Shown here: piece after piece, positions 1 through 6,277 of the stretch
Numbering within the stretch: position 1 is the stretch's first letter
Layout of the letters: each line of letters starts with the position of its first letter
Assembly: GCA_937911445.1 (NCBI GenBank)
Contig: CALDQY010000224.1
Span: 1 to 10,727 of the forward strand
Direction: 5' to 3'
DNA from: an uncultured Rhodobiaceae bacterium
GTDB taxonomy: Archaea > Thermoplasmatota > Poseidoniia > Poseidoniales > Poseidoniaceae
Length of the DNA: 10,727 nucleotides
Notes under the pieces: generated by a model
Database searches by the model: none
What the model was told of the DNA's origin: nothing
What the model saw: the letters and a program-made list of their open reading frames with translations, nothing else
Position numbers and translations under genes: made by a program

Positions 1-285
1 CCAGCAGGGCGCACACTTCGAGCAACATGCGATGATGAAGGTCGATTCAGCGTCACCTTGGACATCTTCAAAGAAGGCGGTGGACGCTCCACAGCAGAGG
101 AATTCGGCGTACCGTTCCTTGGAGCATTGCCCTTTGACCCCGGATTCGTTCGAGGCGGCGATGATGGAGTTCATCGTATCGTGAGCGAACCAGAAGGCGC
201 ATCTGCAACGGCCTTCTCCCACGTTGTCGCATCGATTCAATCACAGTTGGACGGAGCAAGTTCATCCAGTTTGGAGATCATCTGA
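1..285 (+). CDS. Mrp/NBP35 (ApbC) family Fe-S carrier P-loop ATPase, 3' part only
   Basis: This is the C-terminal 94 residues of a Mrp/NBP35/ApbC family ATPase; the 5' part, with the Walker A region, lies outside the window. The family binds and hands over Fe-S clusters in the cytoplasm. The diagnostic end of the fold is visible: IFKEGGG, then AEEFGVPFLGALPFDP, then RGGDDG, matching the family pattern IFGxGGG...GVPFLGxIPLDPxxRxGGDxG. The stretch before IFKEGGG normally carries the cluster-binding CxxC. Here only one Cys is seen (CDDEG, about residue 10 of the fragment) and no CxxC is complete inside the window. The stop codon TGA (283-285) lies inside the GAGG that serves the next gene, a DUF971 protein. 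DUF971 domains are often found beside or fused to Mrp, which supports the assignment. Confidence 0.85.
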   Translation, partial: PAGRTLRATCDDEGRFSVTLDIFKEGGGRSTAEEFGVPFLGALPFDPGFVRGGDDGVHRIVSEPEGASATAFSHVVASIQSQLDGASSSSLEII

Positions 286-287
286 GG
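284..287 (+). promoter_or_regulatory. Shine-Dalgarno GAGG embedded in the upstream stop codon
   Basis: GAGG overlaps the TGA stop of the Mrp-family gene and lies 7 bases before ATG 295. This spacing favours ATG 295 over the in-frame TTG at 289 and suggests translational coupling. Confidence 0.5.
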
Positions 288-294
288 CTTGAAT

Positions 295-648
295 ATGGCA
301 GAAGACGTTCTTGAGTTGCGCCGTCTTGAACGACGCGACACCGACATGGAACTTACCTACGAAGATGGAACCACGTTCACGGTATCCTACGATGACTTGC
401 GCCATGCCTGTCCATGTGCGAAATGCGCTCCTCTTCGCAATGAGGACGACACGAGCATGCAACTTCGTCGAACCGTTGAAGCACATCCAAAGCAGAAACC
501 ACTCGTCCGAACCGTCGGAAACTACGCACTCTCGTTTGAGTGGGAAAGCGGATGTTCCAGCGGAATCTACCGATTTGAACGCATTTGGGATCTTGCGCAT
601 CGTCGCGACCCTGACCGTGGTCGGCCTTACGTTCACGGTGCGTGGTGA
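295..648 (+). CDS. DUF971 (GBBH-like N-terminal domain) protein
   Basis: A 117-residue single-domain protein of the DUF971 family, the fold that forms the zinc-binding N-terminal domain of gamma-butyrobetaine hydroxylase. Visible family features are a central LRHACPCAKC (C39, C41, C44) and the C-terminal signature VGNYALSFEW...SGIYRFERIWDL. In GBBH and most DUF971 proteins the metal site is three Cys of a CxCxxC motif plus a His in a DGHxSGIY loop. Here the loop reads ESGCSSGIY, so C87 stands where the His is expected, giving a probable Cys4 site. The gene follows the Mrp-family ATPase with no gap, an association seen widely, so a role in Fe-S protein maturation or metal handling is a reasonable inference. 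The start was chosen for the GAGG 7 bases upstream; TTG 289 is the alternative. Confidence 0.85.
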   Translation: MAEDVLELRRLERRDTDMELTYEDGTTFTVSYDDLRHACPCAKCAPLRNEDDTSMQLRRTVEAHPKQKPLVRTVGNYALSFEWESGCSSGIYRFERIWDLAHRRDPDRGRPYVHGAW

Positions 649-682
649 TTCGGCCGTAACAGGACGAAATCAGGTGCGGGTT

Positions 683-694
683 TCTTGAGCAAGA
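683..694. repeat. Small inverted repeat TCTTG-AG-CAAGA in the gap before the PAP2 gene
   Basis: Five-base arms with a two-base spacer lie in the 76-base gap between the DUF971 gene and the PAP2 gene. A two-base spacer is too tight for a good RNA hairpin, so a DNA operator half-site pair is more likely than a terminator. Arms this short are common by chance. Confidence 0.2.
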
Positions 695-711
695 GCCATC
701 ACCGTATAACT

Positions 712-717
712 AGGAGG
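712..717 (+). promoter_or_regulatory. Strong Shine-Dalgarno AGGAGG
   Basis: AGGAGG lies 7 bases before ATG 725 and fixes the start of the PAP2-domain gene. Confidence 0.75.
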
Positions 718-724
718 CATCAGG

Positions 725-2821
725 ATGGATGGCGTCTATCTCACTTGGCTCATCTCAGCATTGGCCGTAGGTGTCTTCCTGATGCCGTATTTCAAGCCAC
801 CATGGGCCAAGCTTACGTTGAGTGGATTCGTTGATTTCATTCGGCGTTATTGGTTGCACTTGCTGATTGCACTGGTCATCTACAATGCCAAAGATTGGCT
901 TGACCAAATCGATCGAATGTTGATGGCTCGAACAGGACTTGACATGACGCCGTACATCTACGCCATTGAGGGCGACTTGGTTGTCTTGTTCCAAGATGCG
1001 TTCAGAGCGGCGTGGCTTGATGTGTTCCTGACGCATTTCTACATTGCAGGATTCATGTTCATCACCTATGCTTCCATCTTCTATGTGACCTACTTCGATG
1101 ATCGCTGGATGGCAGATAGGGTCGCATTGTGCGTTGCATGGGTCTATCTTCTTGCCATTCCGTTCTATCTCTTCTTCAACGTTCGAGTTACTGGCTTCTA
1201 CATCGAGGACATGGATGCTATCGCTTACACGTTGAACCCTGAAATCGAAGATTGGTTCCGACGAATTGATGCGTTCACGAACTGCATGCCATCGTTGCAC
1301 ATCGCCGTTCCGTTCGCTATTTGGCTCACCTTCCGTAAACACGATCATGACGGTCGTTGGAGTCGATTCCAAAACATGACCTTAGGCTACATTATCCTCA
1401 CAGCCTTTGCCATCATTTATCTCGGAATTCATTGGTTTGTCGACATTATCGGCGGTATGATTCTCGCCACGTTTGCGGTTAGCCTCATGGAGAGAACCAA
1501 CGATCCGGTATGGAAGTTCTTCGATGAACGAACCATAAACAGCCGACTCGCAACGCTCCTAACTCGACCTGCTCACTCAGCATCTCTTCTGTTTGGTCGA
1601 ATCAAAAACTATGCGAAGACCTGGCTCAAGCCAACCAGTAAGGAAACGGGAACACTCATTGTCGTCATCATGATTCTGACTGCAGCTGTCATCACTTGGG
1701 ATTTGACGCACAACGAACTTCCTGCTGAAGGTGTCCAATCGGCACAGGGTGCTGTTGCATCGGAAGGTTGGTTGGCCACCATGGACAATCAGTCTGGAGA
1801 GGCCATCGTCTTGATTCACGATGTGGCAGATATATTGTCCAATCCGACAACAGTTGCTCAACCGATCATGCAATTCGATTCCCCTTATGCCCTGTTTGAG
1901 AACTATCTGGTCATGGCCAATGATAGCGAGTTACGTGTGATTGATGTCGATGCGCCGAACACCGTTCTCCTGCAGCAGAACGTAACGGGCATCCAATCTC
2001 TGCAGATGACCTCCCTTCAAGGCAAACCAGTGGTTCTGTACATCGCCAACGACGCGTTGCATGCGGTGAACATTGATGGCCAAGACGTTCAAGTTCCAAC
2101 GCTACCCAACAGTGAAACCATCCATCTCATGTCCGTTTCTGGAATCGAGATACTTTTGGTTTCAGAAGAACAACCAGACACATTACGCATTGGAACCATC
2201 GGAACATCGGGTTCTCTCAACATCGTCATGAATGCATCCACGACGGAGGAGCAAAACTTTGAGTTGGAAGAGTGGGGTCAGATTGTTGATGACAACAACG
2301 CAAGCATTGAACAAGTATCCTTTGATTCACAACACATTGCGGTCAGAATGAACGTTTCAGCCCTTGATCGAATCGTCATTTACGACCGTTCAACGGGCGA
2401 ACAATGGCTCGGATTCGACCCTATCTATCCCGTTGGTAATCTTTCAATGGGTTATGGCTATGTTGTTTGGGAAGCCAAAGATCACTACAATCCCCTCAGT
2501 TTCACCGATAAATATGGTGACTGGGAGATTCATCAATTGCATCTCGCAACGAATTACTCAGAACAACTGACATCGGATACCATTGATCAGGTGAATCCAA
2601 TCGCTCTCGAAGGTGGTCTTGCTTACATCGAAGTCGAAGACGATGGTGAAGTGACCATCAATGTCCTAACACGGGGAACTGAACTCGCAACATATTCGAG
2701 TATCGTCCTACAATGGTCCGTTCTGCTTCTGATTGCTTTGACGTTCATTTACATCATGCAGCGTCAAGACGAAGTCCGCTCAAAGGACATCAACCGTGAT
2801 AGCGGACTCGAGTCCGAATAA
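725..2821 (+). CDS. PAP2-family membrane lipid phosphatase/phosphotransferase fused to a propeller-like external domain
   Basis: A 698-residue membrane protein in two parts. Residues 1-260 hold about six hydrophobic helices and a PAP2-superfamily core of the Aur1/inositol-phosphoceramide-synthase type: CMPSLH at 187-192 and GIHWFVDIIGG at 234-244. These carry the catalytic pair H192 and H236, with D240 supporting. Such enzymes cleave or transfer a phospho-headgroup at the outer membrane face; the substrate cannot be read from sequence. A further helix at about 309-325 leads to an external region (about 330-655) of repeated short beta-strand units. One unit, DWEIHQLHLATNYSEQLTSD, resembles TolB/WD40-like propeller blades. 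A last helix (about 659-677) and a short charged tail end inside the cell. The start is supported by AGGAGG 7 bases upstream. The 3' end overlaps bud32 on the other strand by 32 bases. Family call is sure; the propeller assignment is moderate. Confidence 0.85.
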   Translation: MDGVYLTWLISALAVGVFLMPYFKPPWAKLTLSGFVDFIRRYWLHLLIALVIYNAKDWLDQIDRMLMARTGLDMTPYIYAIEGDLVVLFQDAFRAAWLDVFLTHFYIAGFMFITYASIFYVTYFDDRWMADRVALCVAWVYLLAIPFYLFFNVRVTGFYIEDMDAIAYTLNPEIEDWFRRIDAFTNCMPSLHIAVPFAIWLTFRKHDHDGRWSRFQNMTLGYIILTAFAIIYLGIHWFVDIIGGMILATFAVSLMERTNDPVWKFFDERTINSRLATLLTRPAHSASLLFGRIKNYAKTWLKPTSKETGTLIVVIMILTAAVITWDLTHNELPAEGVQSAQGAVASEGWLATMDNQSGEAIVLIHDVADILSNPTTVAQPIMQFDSPYALFENYLVMANDSELRVIDVDAPNTVLLQQNVTGIQSLQMTSLQGKPVVLYIANDALHAVNIDGQDVQVPTLPNSETIHLMSVSGIEILLVSEEQPDTLRIGTIGTSGSLNIVMNASTTEEQNFELEEWGQIVDDNNASIEQVSFDSQHIAVRMNVSALDRIVIYDRSTGEQWLGFDPIYPVGNLSMGYGYVVWEAKDHYNPLSFTDKYGDWEIHQLHLATNYSEQLTSDTIDQVNPIALEGGLAYIEVEDDGEVTINVLTRGTELATYSSIVLQWSVLLLIALTFIYIMQRQDEVRSKDINRDSGLESE

Positions 2822-3473
2822 GATCGAAGCGCTCGAGAACATCGCTCATCGAAACCGGATCGCCACCGGAGGTTGTTGGAGCAGGACCAAGGTCTTCTTC
2901 ACATTGCGCATATCCTTCGAGCACAGCTTCCATCGCTCCCTCACGATGCGGATGTGATGCTCCGAGAATCTCGAACAAAACGTGCAAATCAATGCCATAG
3001 AGTTCGGTTTCAAATTCAATCTTTGCAAGACCAAAATCGATGAGTACAGCCTCACCTTCTGGTGTAATCATGATGTTGTTGGTTGAAAGATCGCCGTGGA
3101 CAATGGCTTGGCGGTGAAGCATGCGGACACTTTTTCCAGCGGTGCGCAAGTGCTCGTTGACGGTTGCATCATCGATGGAATCATCATTAAGCAGTTCGAT
3201 GAGTGGCTGACCAGGAACGTTGCTCATGACCAGTTGTTGTTCAACAACATCGCAATCGTACAGGATGGGTATGTTCAGTCCGCTCTTGTGGAGGCGTACC
3301 ATCAATCGTGCTTCTGCAATCATTCGTCGTCGACCCAATCGGTCGTCCAAATCAGGGTGGCGCCATGAGCGAAGACGACGTTGTTTGCGGACTGCAGGCA
3401 GGCCCATCCAGGAGCCGCGCCACACTTCCGCCTCTGCACCAAGGTACAGTCGCTCATCAGCAGTGAATGCCAT
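2790..3473 (-). CDS. bud32: Bud32, Kae1-associated serine/threonine kinase/ATPase (KEOPS complex)
   Basis: A 227-residue small kinase of the Bud32/PRPK family. It is the KEOPS subunit that binds Kae1 and supports formation of the tRNA modification t6A37. Visible marks are the N-terminal GAEA (12-15), a K30 in AVRKQRR, the basic RHPDLD (38-43), E54, the catalytic loop HGDLSTNN (126-133; D128, N133) and IDFGLA (145-150; D146 for metal). Bud32 lacks the long C-lobe of ordinary kinases, and this length fits. The tail RTRVRYHG is a weaker form of the usual basic RxRxRGRK end. Many euryarchaea fuse Bud32 to Kae1; here it stands alone and Kae1 is not in the window. The last 32 bases overlap the end of the PAP2 gene. 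No clear Shine-Dalgarno precedes ATG 3473; a TATA-like element about 26 bases upstream suggests a leaderless transcript. Confidence 0.93.
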   Translation of the reverse strand: MAFTADERLYLGAEAEVWRGSWMGLPAVRKQRRLRSWRHPDLDDRLGRRRMIAEARLMVRLHKSGLNIPILYDCDVVEQQLVMSNVPGQPLIELLNDDSIDDATVNEHLRTAGKSVRMLHRQAIVHGDLSTNNIMITPEGEAVLIDFGLAKIEFETELYGIDLHVLFEILGASHPHREGAMEAVLEGYAQCEEDLGPAPTTSGGDPVSMSDVLERFDLIRTRVRYHG

Positions 3474-3494
3474 TGTTACGTCGGAATTGCCTTC

Positions 3495-3504
3495 TTTTCA
3501 TAAG
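3495..3504 (-). promoter_or_regulatory. Possible TATA box for bud32 (CTTATGAAAA)
   Basis: Read on the minus strand, CTTATGAAAA is the most A/T-rich element upstream of bud32. It is centred about 26 bases before the start codon, the spacing of an archaeal TATA box serving a leaderless transcript. No convincing BRE is seen next to it. Confidence 0.3.
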
Positions 3505-3524
3505 GTCAGCGATGCCAATGGGTT

Positions 3525-3532
3525 GAAATTAG
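3525..3532 (+). promoter_or_regulatory. Possible weak TATA-like element for nadA (GAAATTAG)
   Basis: An A/T-rich patch in the 133-base gap between bud32 and nadA. If used, transcription would begin near 3555-3560, close to the in-frame ATG 3559, which bears on the choice of nadA start. The match to an archaeal TATA box is poor. Confidence 0.2.
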
Positions 3533-3606
3533 TGGGCGGATTGGAAGCGATGATACGCATGTCTGTTTCATTGGCTATGTGCGCAGTCGACTTCTCATCG
3601 ACATCG

Positions 3607-4713
3607 ATGTCGCCTGAGGATATGGCGATCGCAGAGCGAATTGCTGAGTTGAAGCAACAACTTGGTGATGACCTGTTGATTCTAGGCCACCACTATCAAC
3701 GCGATAGCATTGTCATGCATGCAGACTTCCTTGGCGATTCGTTCATGCTGAGTCAGAAAGCTGCCGAATCCGATGCCAAGTACATCGTCTTCTGTGGAGT
3801 CCATTTTATGGCCGAATCTGCAGATATTCTTACCTCGGACGAACAAATTGTCATGCTTCCAAATCTGCGAGCAGGTTGTTCAATGGCCGATATGGCAACA
3901 CTTGTCGATGTGGAGGTAGCATGGACCGAGATGCTTGCGTCAACCAACCTTCAAGATCCAATCAAAAAAGAAGATCCTGCCTCAATTGCAAAAGAAGGAG
4001 AATCGTATCTCGTTCCAGTGACCTACATGAACAGCAGCGCCGATCTCAAAGATTTCGTCGGCCGCCACGGTGGTATTGTTTGCACATCATCCAACGCTGA
4101 AGGTGTTCTGCAGTGGGCCTTTGATCGAGCAGGACCAAACGGTGCGGTGCTGTTCTTCCCAGACCAACACCTTGGACGAAACACCGGTTTGCGCATGGGA
4201 ATCACCGAGGATCAGATGCCAACATGGACACCGAACGTTGGTGCCAGCTCAGACCTTTCCGATGCCCGTATCATTCTCTGGCATGGATTTTGCTCAGTTC
4301 ACAAGCGATTCAAACCGAGTCAAATAGCAGACTTCCGTCAACGCCATCCAGAAGGTGTTGTCGTTGTCCATCCTGAATGTCCTAAAGAAACGGTTGACGT
4401 TGCCGATGCCGATGGTTCAACCCAATACATCATCAATTACGTCAACAATCTTCCACAAGGGTCGACTGTTGCGATAGGAACAGAGATCAACATGGTTGCA
4501 CGTCTTGCAGACGACCATCCTGACAAGCACATCGAATGCCTTGACCCTGAAATCTGTCCATGTTCGACCATGTACATGATTCATCCTGCGTATCTGATGG
4601 ACCTTCTCGAGAAACTCGCAGATGGTCAAATTCACAATCAAATCTCAGTTTCGAACGAGGTGCAAGAGGGCTCGCTACTCGCGCTCGAGCGAATGCTCAG
4701 TATTCGTATCTGA
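3607..4713 (+). CDS. nadA: Quinolinate synthase NadA (long, Bacillus-type)
   Basis: NadA is a cytoplasmic [4Fe-4S] enzyme that condenses iminoaspartate with dihydroxyacetone phosphate to give quinolinate for NAD synthesis. Counting from ATG 3607 it has 368 residues, with GHHYQRD (27-33), GDSFMLSQ, FCGVHFMAE (62-70), RAGCSMAD (88-95), MNSSA, TSSNA, PDQHLGRNT (185-193), GFCSVH (227-232), VHPEC (254-258), AIGTE and CPC (318-320). By alignment from memory, C91, C229 and C318 are the cluster ligands. The pattern is closest to Bacillus subtilis NadA, not the short archaeal form of about 300 residues. A charged insert (about 112-133) precedes VPVTYMNSSA. The start is uncertain: in-frame ATGs at 3550, 3559 and 3577 would add 10 to 19 residues, which Bacillus NadA also has; none has a good Shine-Dalgarno. 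No nadB or nadC is nearby. Its stop abuts the next, convergent gene. Confidence 0.95.
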   Translation: MSPEDMAIAERIAELKQQLGDDLLILGHHYQRDSIVMHADFLGDSFMLSQKAAESDAKYIVFCGVHFMAESADILTSDEQIVMLPNLRAGCSMADMATLVDVEVAWTEMLASTNLQDPIKKEDPASIAKEGESYLVPVTYMNSSADLKDFVGRHGGIVCTSSNAEGVLQWAFDRAGPNGAVLFFPDQHLGRNTGLRMGITEDQMPTWTPNVGASSDLSDARIILWHGFCSVHKRFKPSQIADFRQRHPEGVVVVHPECPKETVDVADADGSTQYIINYVNNLPQGSTVAIGTEINMVARLADDHPDKHIECLDPEICPCSTMYMIHPAYLMDLLEKLADGQIHNQISVSNEVQEGSLLALERMLSIRI

Positions 4714-5133
4714 TTATTCAGCCAGTCGTCGCAATTCTTCGACACTTCGAACTTCTGCAAGATAGATTTGTTCGACCGCATCGTAGAGGTCTGCATCGCC
4801 TGCTTCCTCGATGAGTGTCATCAATTCACCATACACTTCAGCGGCTTTTGTCTCTGTTTTCAACGACTCAGCAAGCATATCGAGATAGGATGAAACGTGT
4901 TCGATTGGTGTTGCATTACGCTCGGTTACGGCGACGCCACCAAGTTTGACTACGGCAGAACGAACAATATTGGAGTGAACCATCGATTCGTTTGCTTCTG
5001 CAGTAAAGTGTGGTTCAAGCTGAAGGCGATGAATTCCACGAATGTAGGCAGCATAGTGAGCGTACATGTTGATGGCACGCAATTCCCATCCAAGGGCTTC
5101 GTTCAGTTTGGCAATCAAGTGGTCTGCGCTCAT
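4714..5133 (-). CDS. Small ferritin-like (bacterioferritin-type four-helix) protein
   Basis: A 139-residue all-helical protein whose helix pattern and register resemble bacterioferritin. Against E. coli Bfr (from memory), the di-iron ligands E18, E51, H54, E94, E127 and H130 correspond to E17 (LGWELRA), S50, H53 (ESMVHS), E94 (KTETKAA), E127 and S130 (AEVRSVEEL). Four ligands are kept. A Glu bridging position and one His are Ser, though E49 and E46 lie close by. A normal ferroxidase centre is therefore doubtful; iron binding or a structural role remains possible. No haem-binding Met equivalent can be judged. The gene lies 32 bases after crcB on the same strand and is probably cotranscribed. 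ATG 5133, with AAGG 8 bases upstream, was chosen; longer reading to 5226 would overlap crcB and adds no family-like sequence. The stop abuts the nadA stop with no gap. Confidence 0.75.
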   Translation of the reverse strand: MSADHLIAKLNEALGWELRAINMYAHYAAYIRGIHRLQLEPHFTAEANESMVHSNIVRSAVVKLGGVAVTERNATPIEHVSSYLDMLAESLKTETKAAEVYGELMTLIEEAGDADLYDAVEQIYLAEVRSVEELRRLAE

Positions 5134-5165
5134 GGTGTTGCCTTGTTCGACCTTCCACTTAAAGT

Positions 5166-5543
5166 TCAGGTTGAGGCTAGAAGTGTCCCAGATAGTTTCC
5201 AACCAACAAAGGCAAGAAGCGGGCATAGCAGCATGGTCGCACCAACATAACCGGCTGCGAGACCAAGGTTCTCTTGTTCAATCATTTGGATGGTTTCGAC
5301 TGAAAACGCAGACATGGTGGTCAATCCACCGAGCAACCCCGTTCCAAGAAGAAGTGCCAAATCTTTGGAAATCATGTTTTCAGCAAGACCAATGGCGAGG
5401 GCTCCCATCAGGAACGAACCGATGAGATTGACACAGAGCGTCGCCCACGGAAAACCATCGCTTGTAATCCATTCAGATGTCAAATAACGAAGCGCTGCAC
5501 CAATGCTTCCACCGATTGCAACCACCAGAACCTGCTGCAGCAT
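5166..5543 (-). CDS. crcB: CrcB/Fluc fluoride channel
   Basis: A 125-residue, four-helix membrane protein of the CrcB/Fluc family, which works as an antiparallel dimer and lets fluoride leave the cell. Visible signatures are GGSIGAALRY (11-20, R19), the ATLCVNLIGSFLMG segment with N39 (family GTLxVNxxGSFxxG), and GTGLLGGLTTMSAFSVE (67-83), which holds the central sodium site and the phenylalanine box. In typical Flucs the last motif is TTFSTF; here it is TTMSAF, so the first Phe-box position is Met77 while F80 keeps the second. The loop Thr is Ala79. Only one copy is in the window, consistent with a homodimer. The start ATG 5543 gives the family's normal N-terminus. It heads a two-gene unit with the ferritin-like gene and is divergent from the HAM1 gene. 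Confidence 0.92.
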   Translation of the reverse strand: MLQQVLVVAIGGSIGAALRYLTSEWITSDGFPWATLCVNLIGSFLMGALAIGLAENMISKDLALLLGTGLLGGLTTMSAFSVETIQMIEQENLGLAAGYVGATMLLCPLLAFVGWKLSGTLLAST

Positions 5544-5568
5544 GGTATCCGCTCATCGGGACAGACCA

Positions 5569-5584
5569 TGAAGTTCGTGCTTCA
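5569..5584. repeat. Inverted repeat TGAAG-N6-CTTCA between crcB and the HAM1 gene
   Basis: Five-base perfect arms with a six-base spacer lie in the 84-base divergent gap. It could fold as a small hairpin in either transcript or act as an operator for crcB. Arms of this length arise often by chance, so only the position makes it notable. Confidence 0.25.
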
Positions 5585-5591
5585 ATAAATC
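5584..5591 (+). promoter_or_regulatory. Possible TATA box for the HAM1 gene (AATAAATC)
   Basis: An A/T-rich element centred about 40 bases before ATG 5628. With the usual archaeal spacing this would give transcription start about 12-15 bases before the start codon. No Shine-Dalgarno is visible ahead of ATG 5628, consistent with a very short leader. Confidence 0.35.
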
Positions 5592-5627
5592 CGAACATCC
5601 ATCAATGGGCACCTCTAAGCCATCTCC

Positions 5628-6248
5628 ATGCGCACCGTTTGGTTCATGACTGGAAATGTTGGAAAGGTGCGAGAAGCCAAGTATGCGCTTGGACCACTCG
5701 GCTTTGAGGTCAAACAATTGGTCGTTGAGGGGGTTGACATTTCCGAACCACAATGCGACGATTTGGAAATCGTTGCTCGCTCAAAACTTCAGCAAGCTCA
5801 AGGACACCTTCCGCATCCAGACGATGCACTGATGGTCGAAGATGCTGGCTTGTTTGTGGATGCTTTGGATGGTTTTCCTGGTGTCTATTCGGCATACGTC
5901 TTGAGTACGCTTGGTTGCAACGGGATGCTCAAGTTGATGGAGGAGAACAACAACAGAAACGCAGAGTTTCAGGCAGTTGCTGCACTTCTTCTCGAGGGGG
6001 AGGTCTTCATTTCTCGAGGTGTTTGTCGAGGCGTTCTCACCGCAGAAGCAAGCGGAGAGGATGGTTTTGGATTCGATCCAATCTTTGTACCAAATGATAT
6101 CGAGCAAGAGGGCATACTTCAGACTACGAACGGATTGACGTTTGCCGACGTGGACCTTTCCGTCAAGGAGAAATTCAGCCATCGAAGGAAGGCATTGGAC
6201 GGTCTTCTTGAACTACTCTCAACACCCGAGGCGGCATCATCGTCATAA
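5628..6248 (+). CDS. rdgB: XTP/dITP diphosphatase, HAM1/RdgB family
   Basis: A 206-residue nucleotide-cleansing enzyme that hydrolyses dITP, ITP and XTP to the monophosphates, keeping deaminated purines out of DNA and RNA. All family blocks are present: MTGNVGK near the N-terminus (7-13), EDAGLFVDALDGFPGVYSAY (71-90) with the metal-binding and catalytic acidic residues E71/D72, GEDGFGFDPIFVP (143-155), and the C-terminal SHRRKAL (184-190) that closes the active site. Length is normal for the family. It is divergent from crcB and heads a same-strand run with the next two genes; the gap to the following gene is under 30 bases, so it is likely the first gene of that operon. No unusual residues are seen in the active site. 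Confidence 0.95.
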   Translation: MRTVWFMTGNVGKVREAKYALGPLGFEVKQLVVEGVDISEPQCDDLEIVARSKLQQAQGHLPHPDDALMVEDAGLFVDALDGFPGVYSAYVLSTLGCNGMLKLMEENNNRNAEFQAVAALLLEGEVFISRGVCRGVLTAEASGEDGFGFDPIFVPNDIEQEGILQTTNGLTFADVDLSVKEKFSHRRKALDGLLELLSTPEAASSS

Positions 6249-6250
6249 GC

Positions 6251-6256
6251 AGGGAG
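6251..6256 (+). promoter_or_regulatory. Shine-Dalgarno-like AGGGAG with ambiguous start downstream
   Basis: AGGGAG lies 3 bases before TTG 6260, 12 bases before GTG 6269 and 21 bases before ATG 6278, all in frame. None has the ideal spacing of 5-9 bases, so the start of the next gene is not settled by this site. Confidence 0.4.
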
Positions 6257-6277
6257 TTCTTGGCTAGAGTGATAGGC

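Noticed and set aside
755..1372. 205-residue open frame antisense to the PAP2 gene
   Set aside because: It lies wholly inside a gene with clear catalytic motifs. Its translation is rich in Cys, His and Arg with no recognisable fold, typical of a shadow frame.
3220..3549. N-terminal extension of the nadA frame back into bud32
   Set aside because: The added residues are antisense to bud32 and look like arginine/serine-rich noise; NadA homology begins only after about 3607.
3514..3575. Inverted pair GCCAATG / CATTGGC around the nadA start region
   Set aside because: The arms are 48 bases apart. In a gap of this size one such 7-base pair is close to chance expectation, so no hairpin or operator is claimed.
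5134..5226. Longer start for the ferritin-like gene
   Set aside because: It would overlap the end of crcB and add 31 residues unlike the helix-first N-terminus of the family; ATG 5133 has an acceptable AAGG upstream.
5544..5627. Fluoride riboswitch upstream of crcB
   Set aside because: On the minus strand there is a GATGGATGTTCG that recalls part of the riboswitch core, but the partner strands of the first stem and the pseudoknot are not found, and the leader is too short for the full fold.
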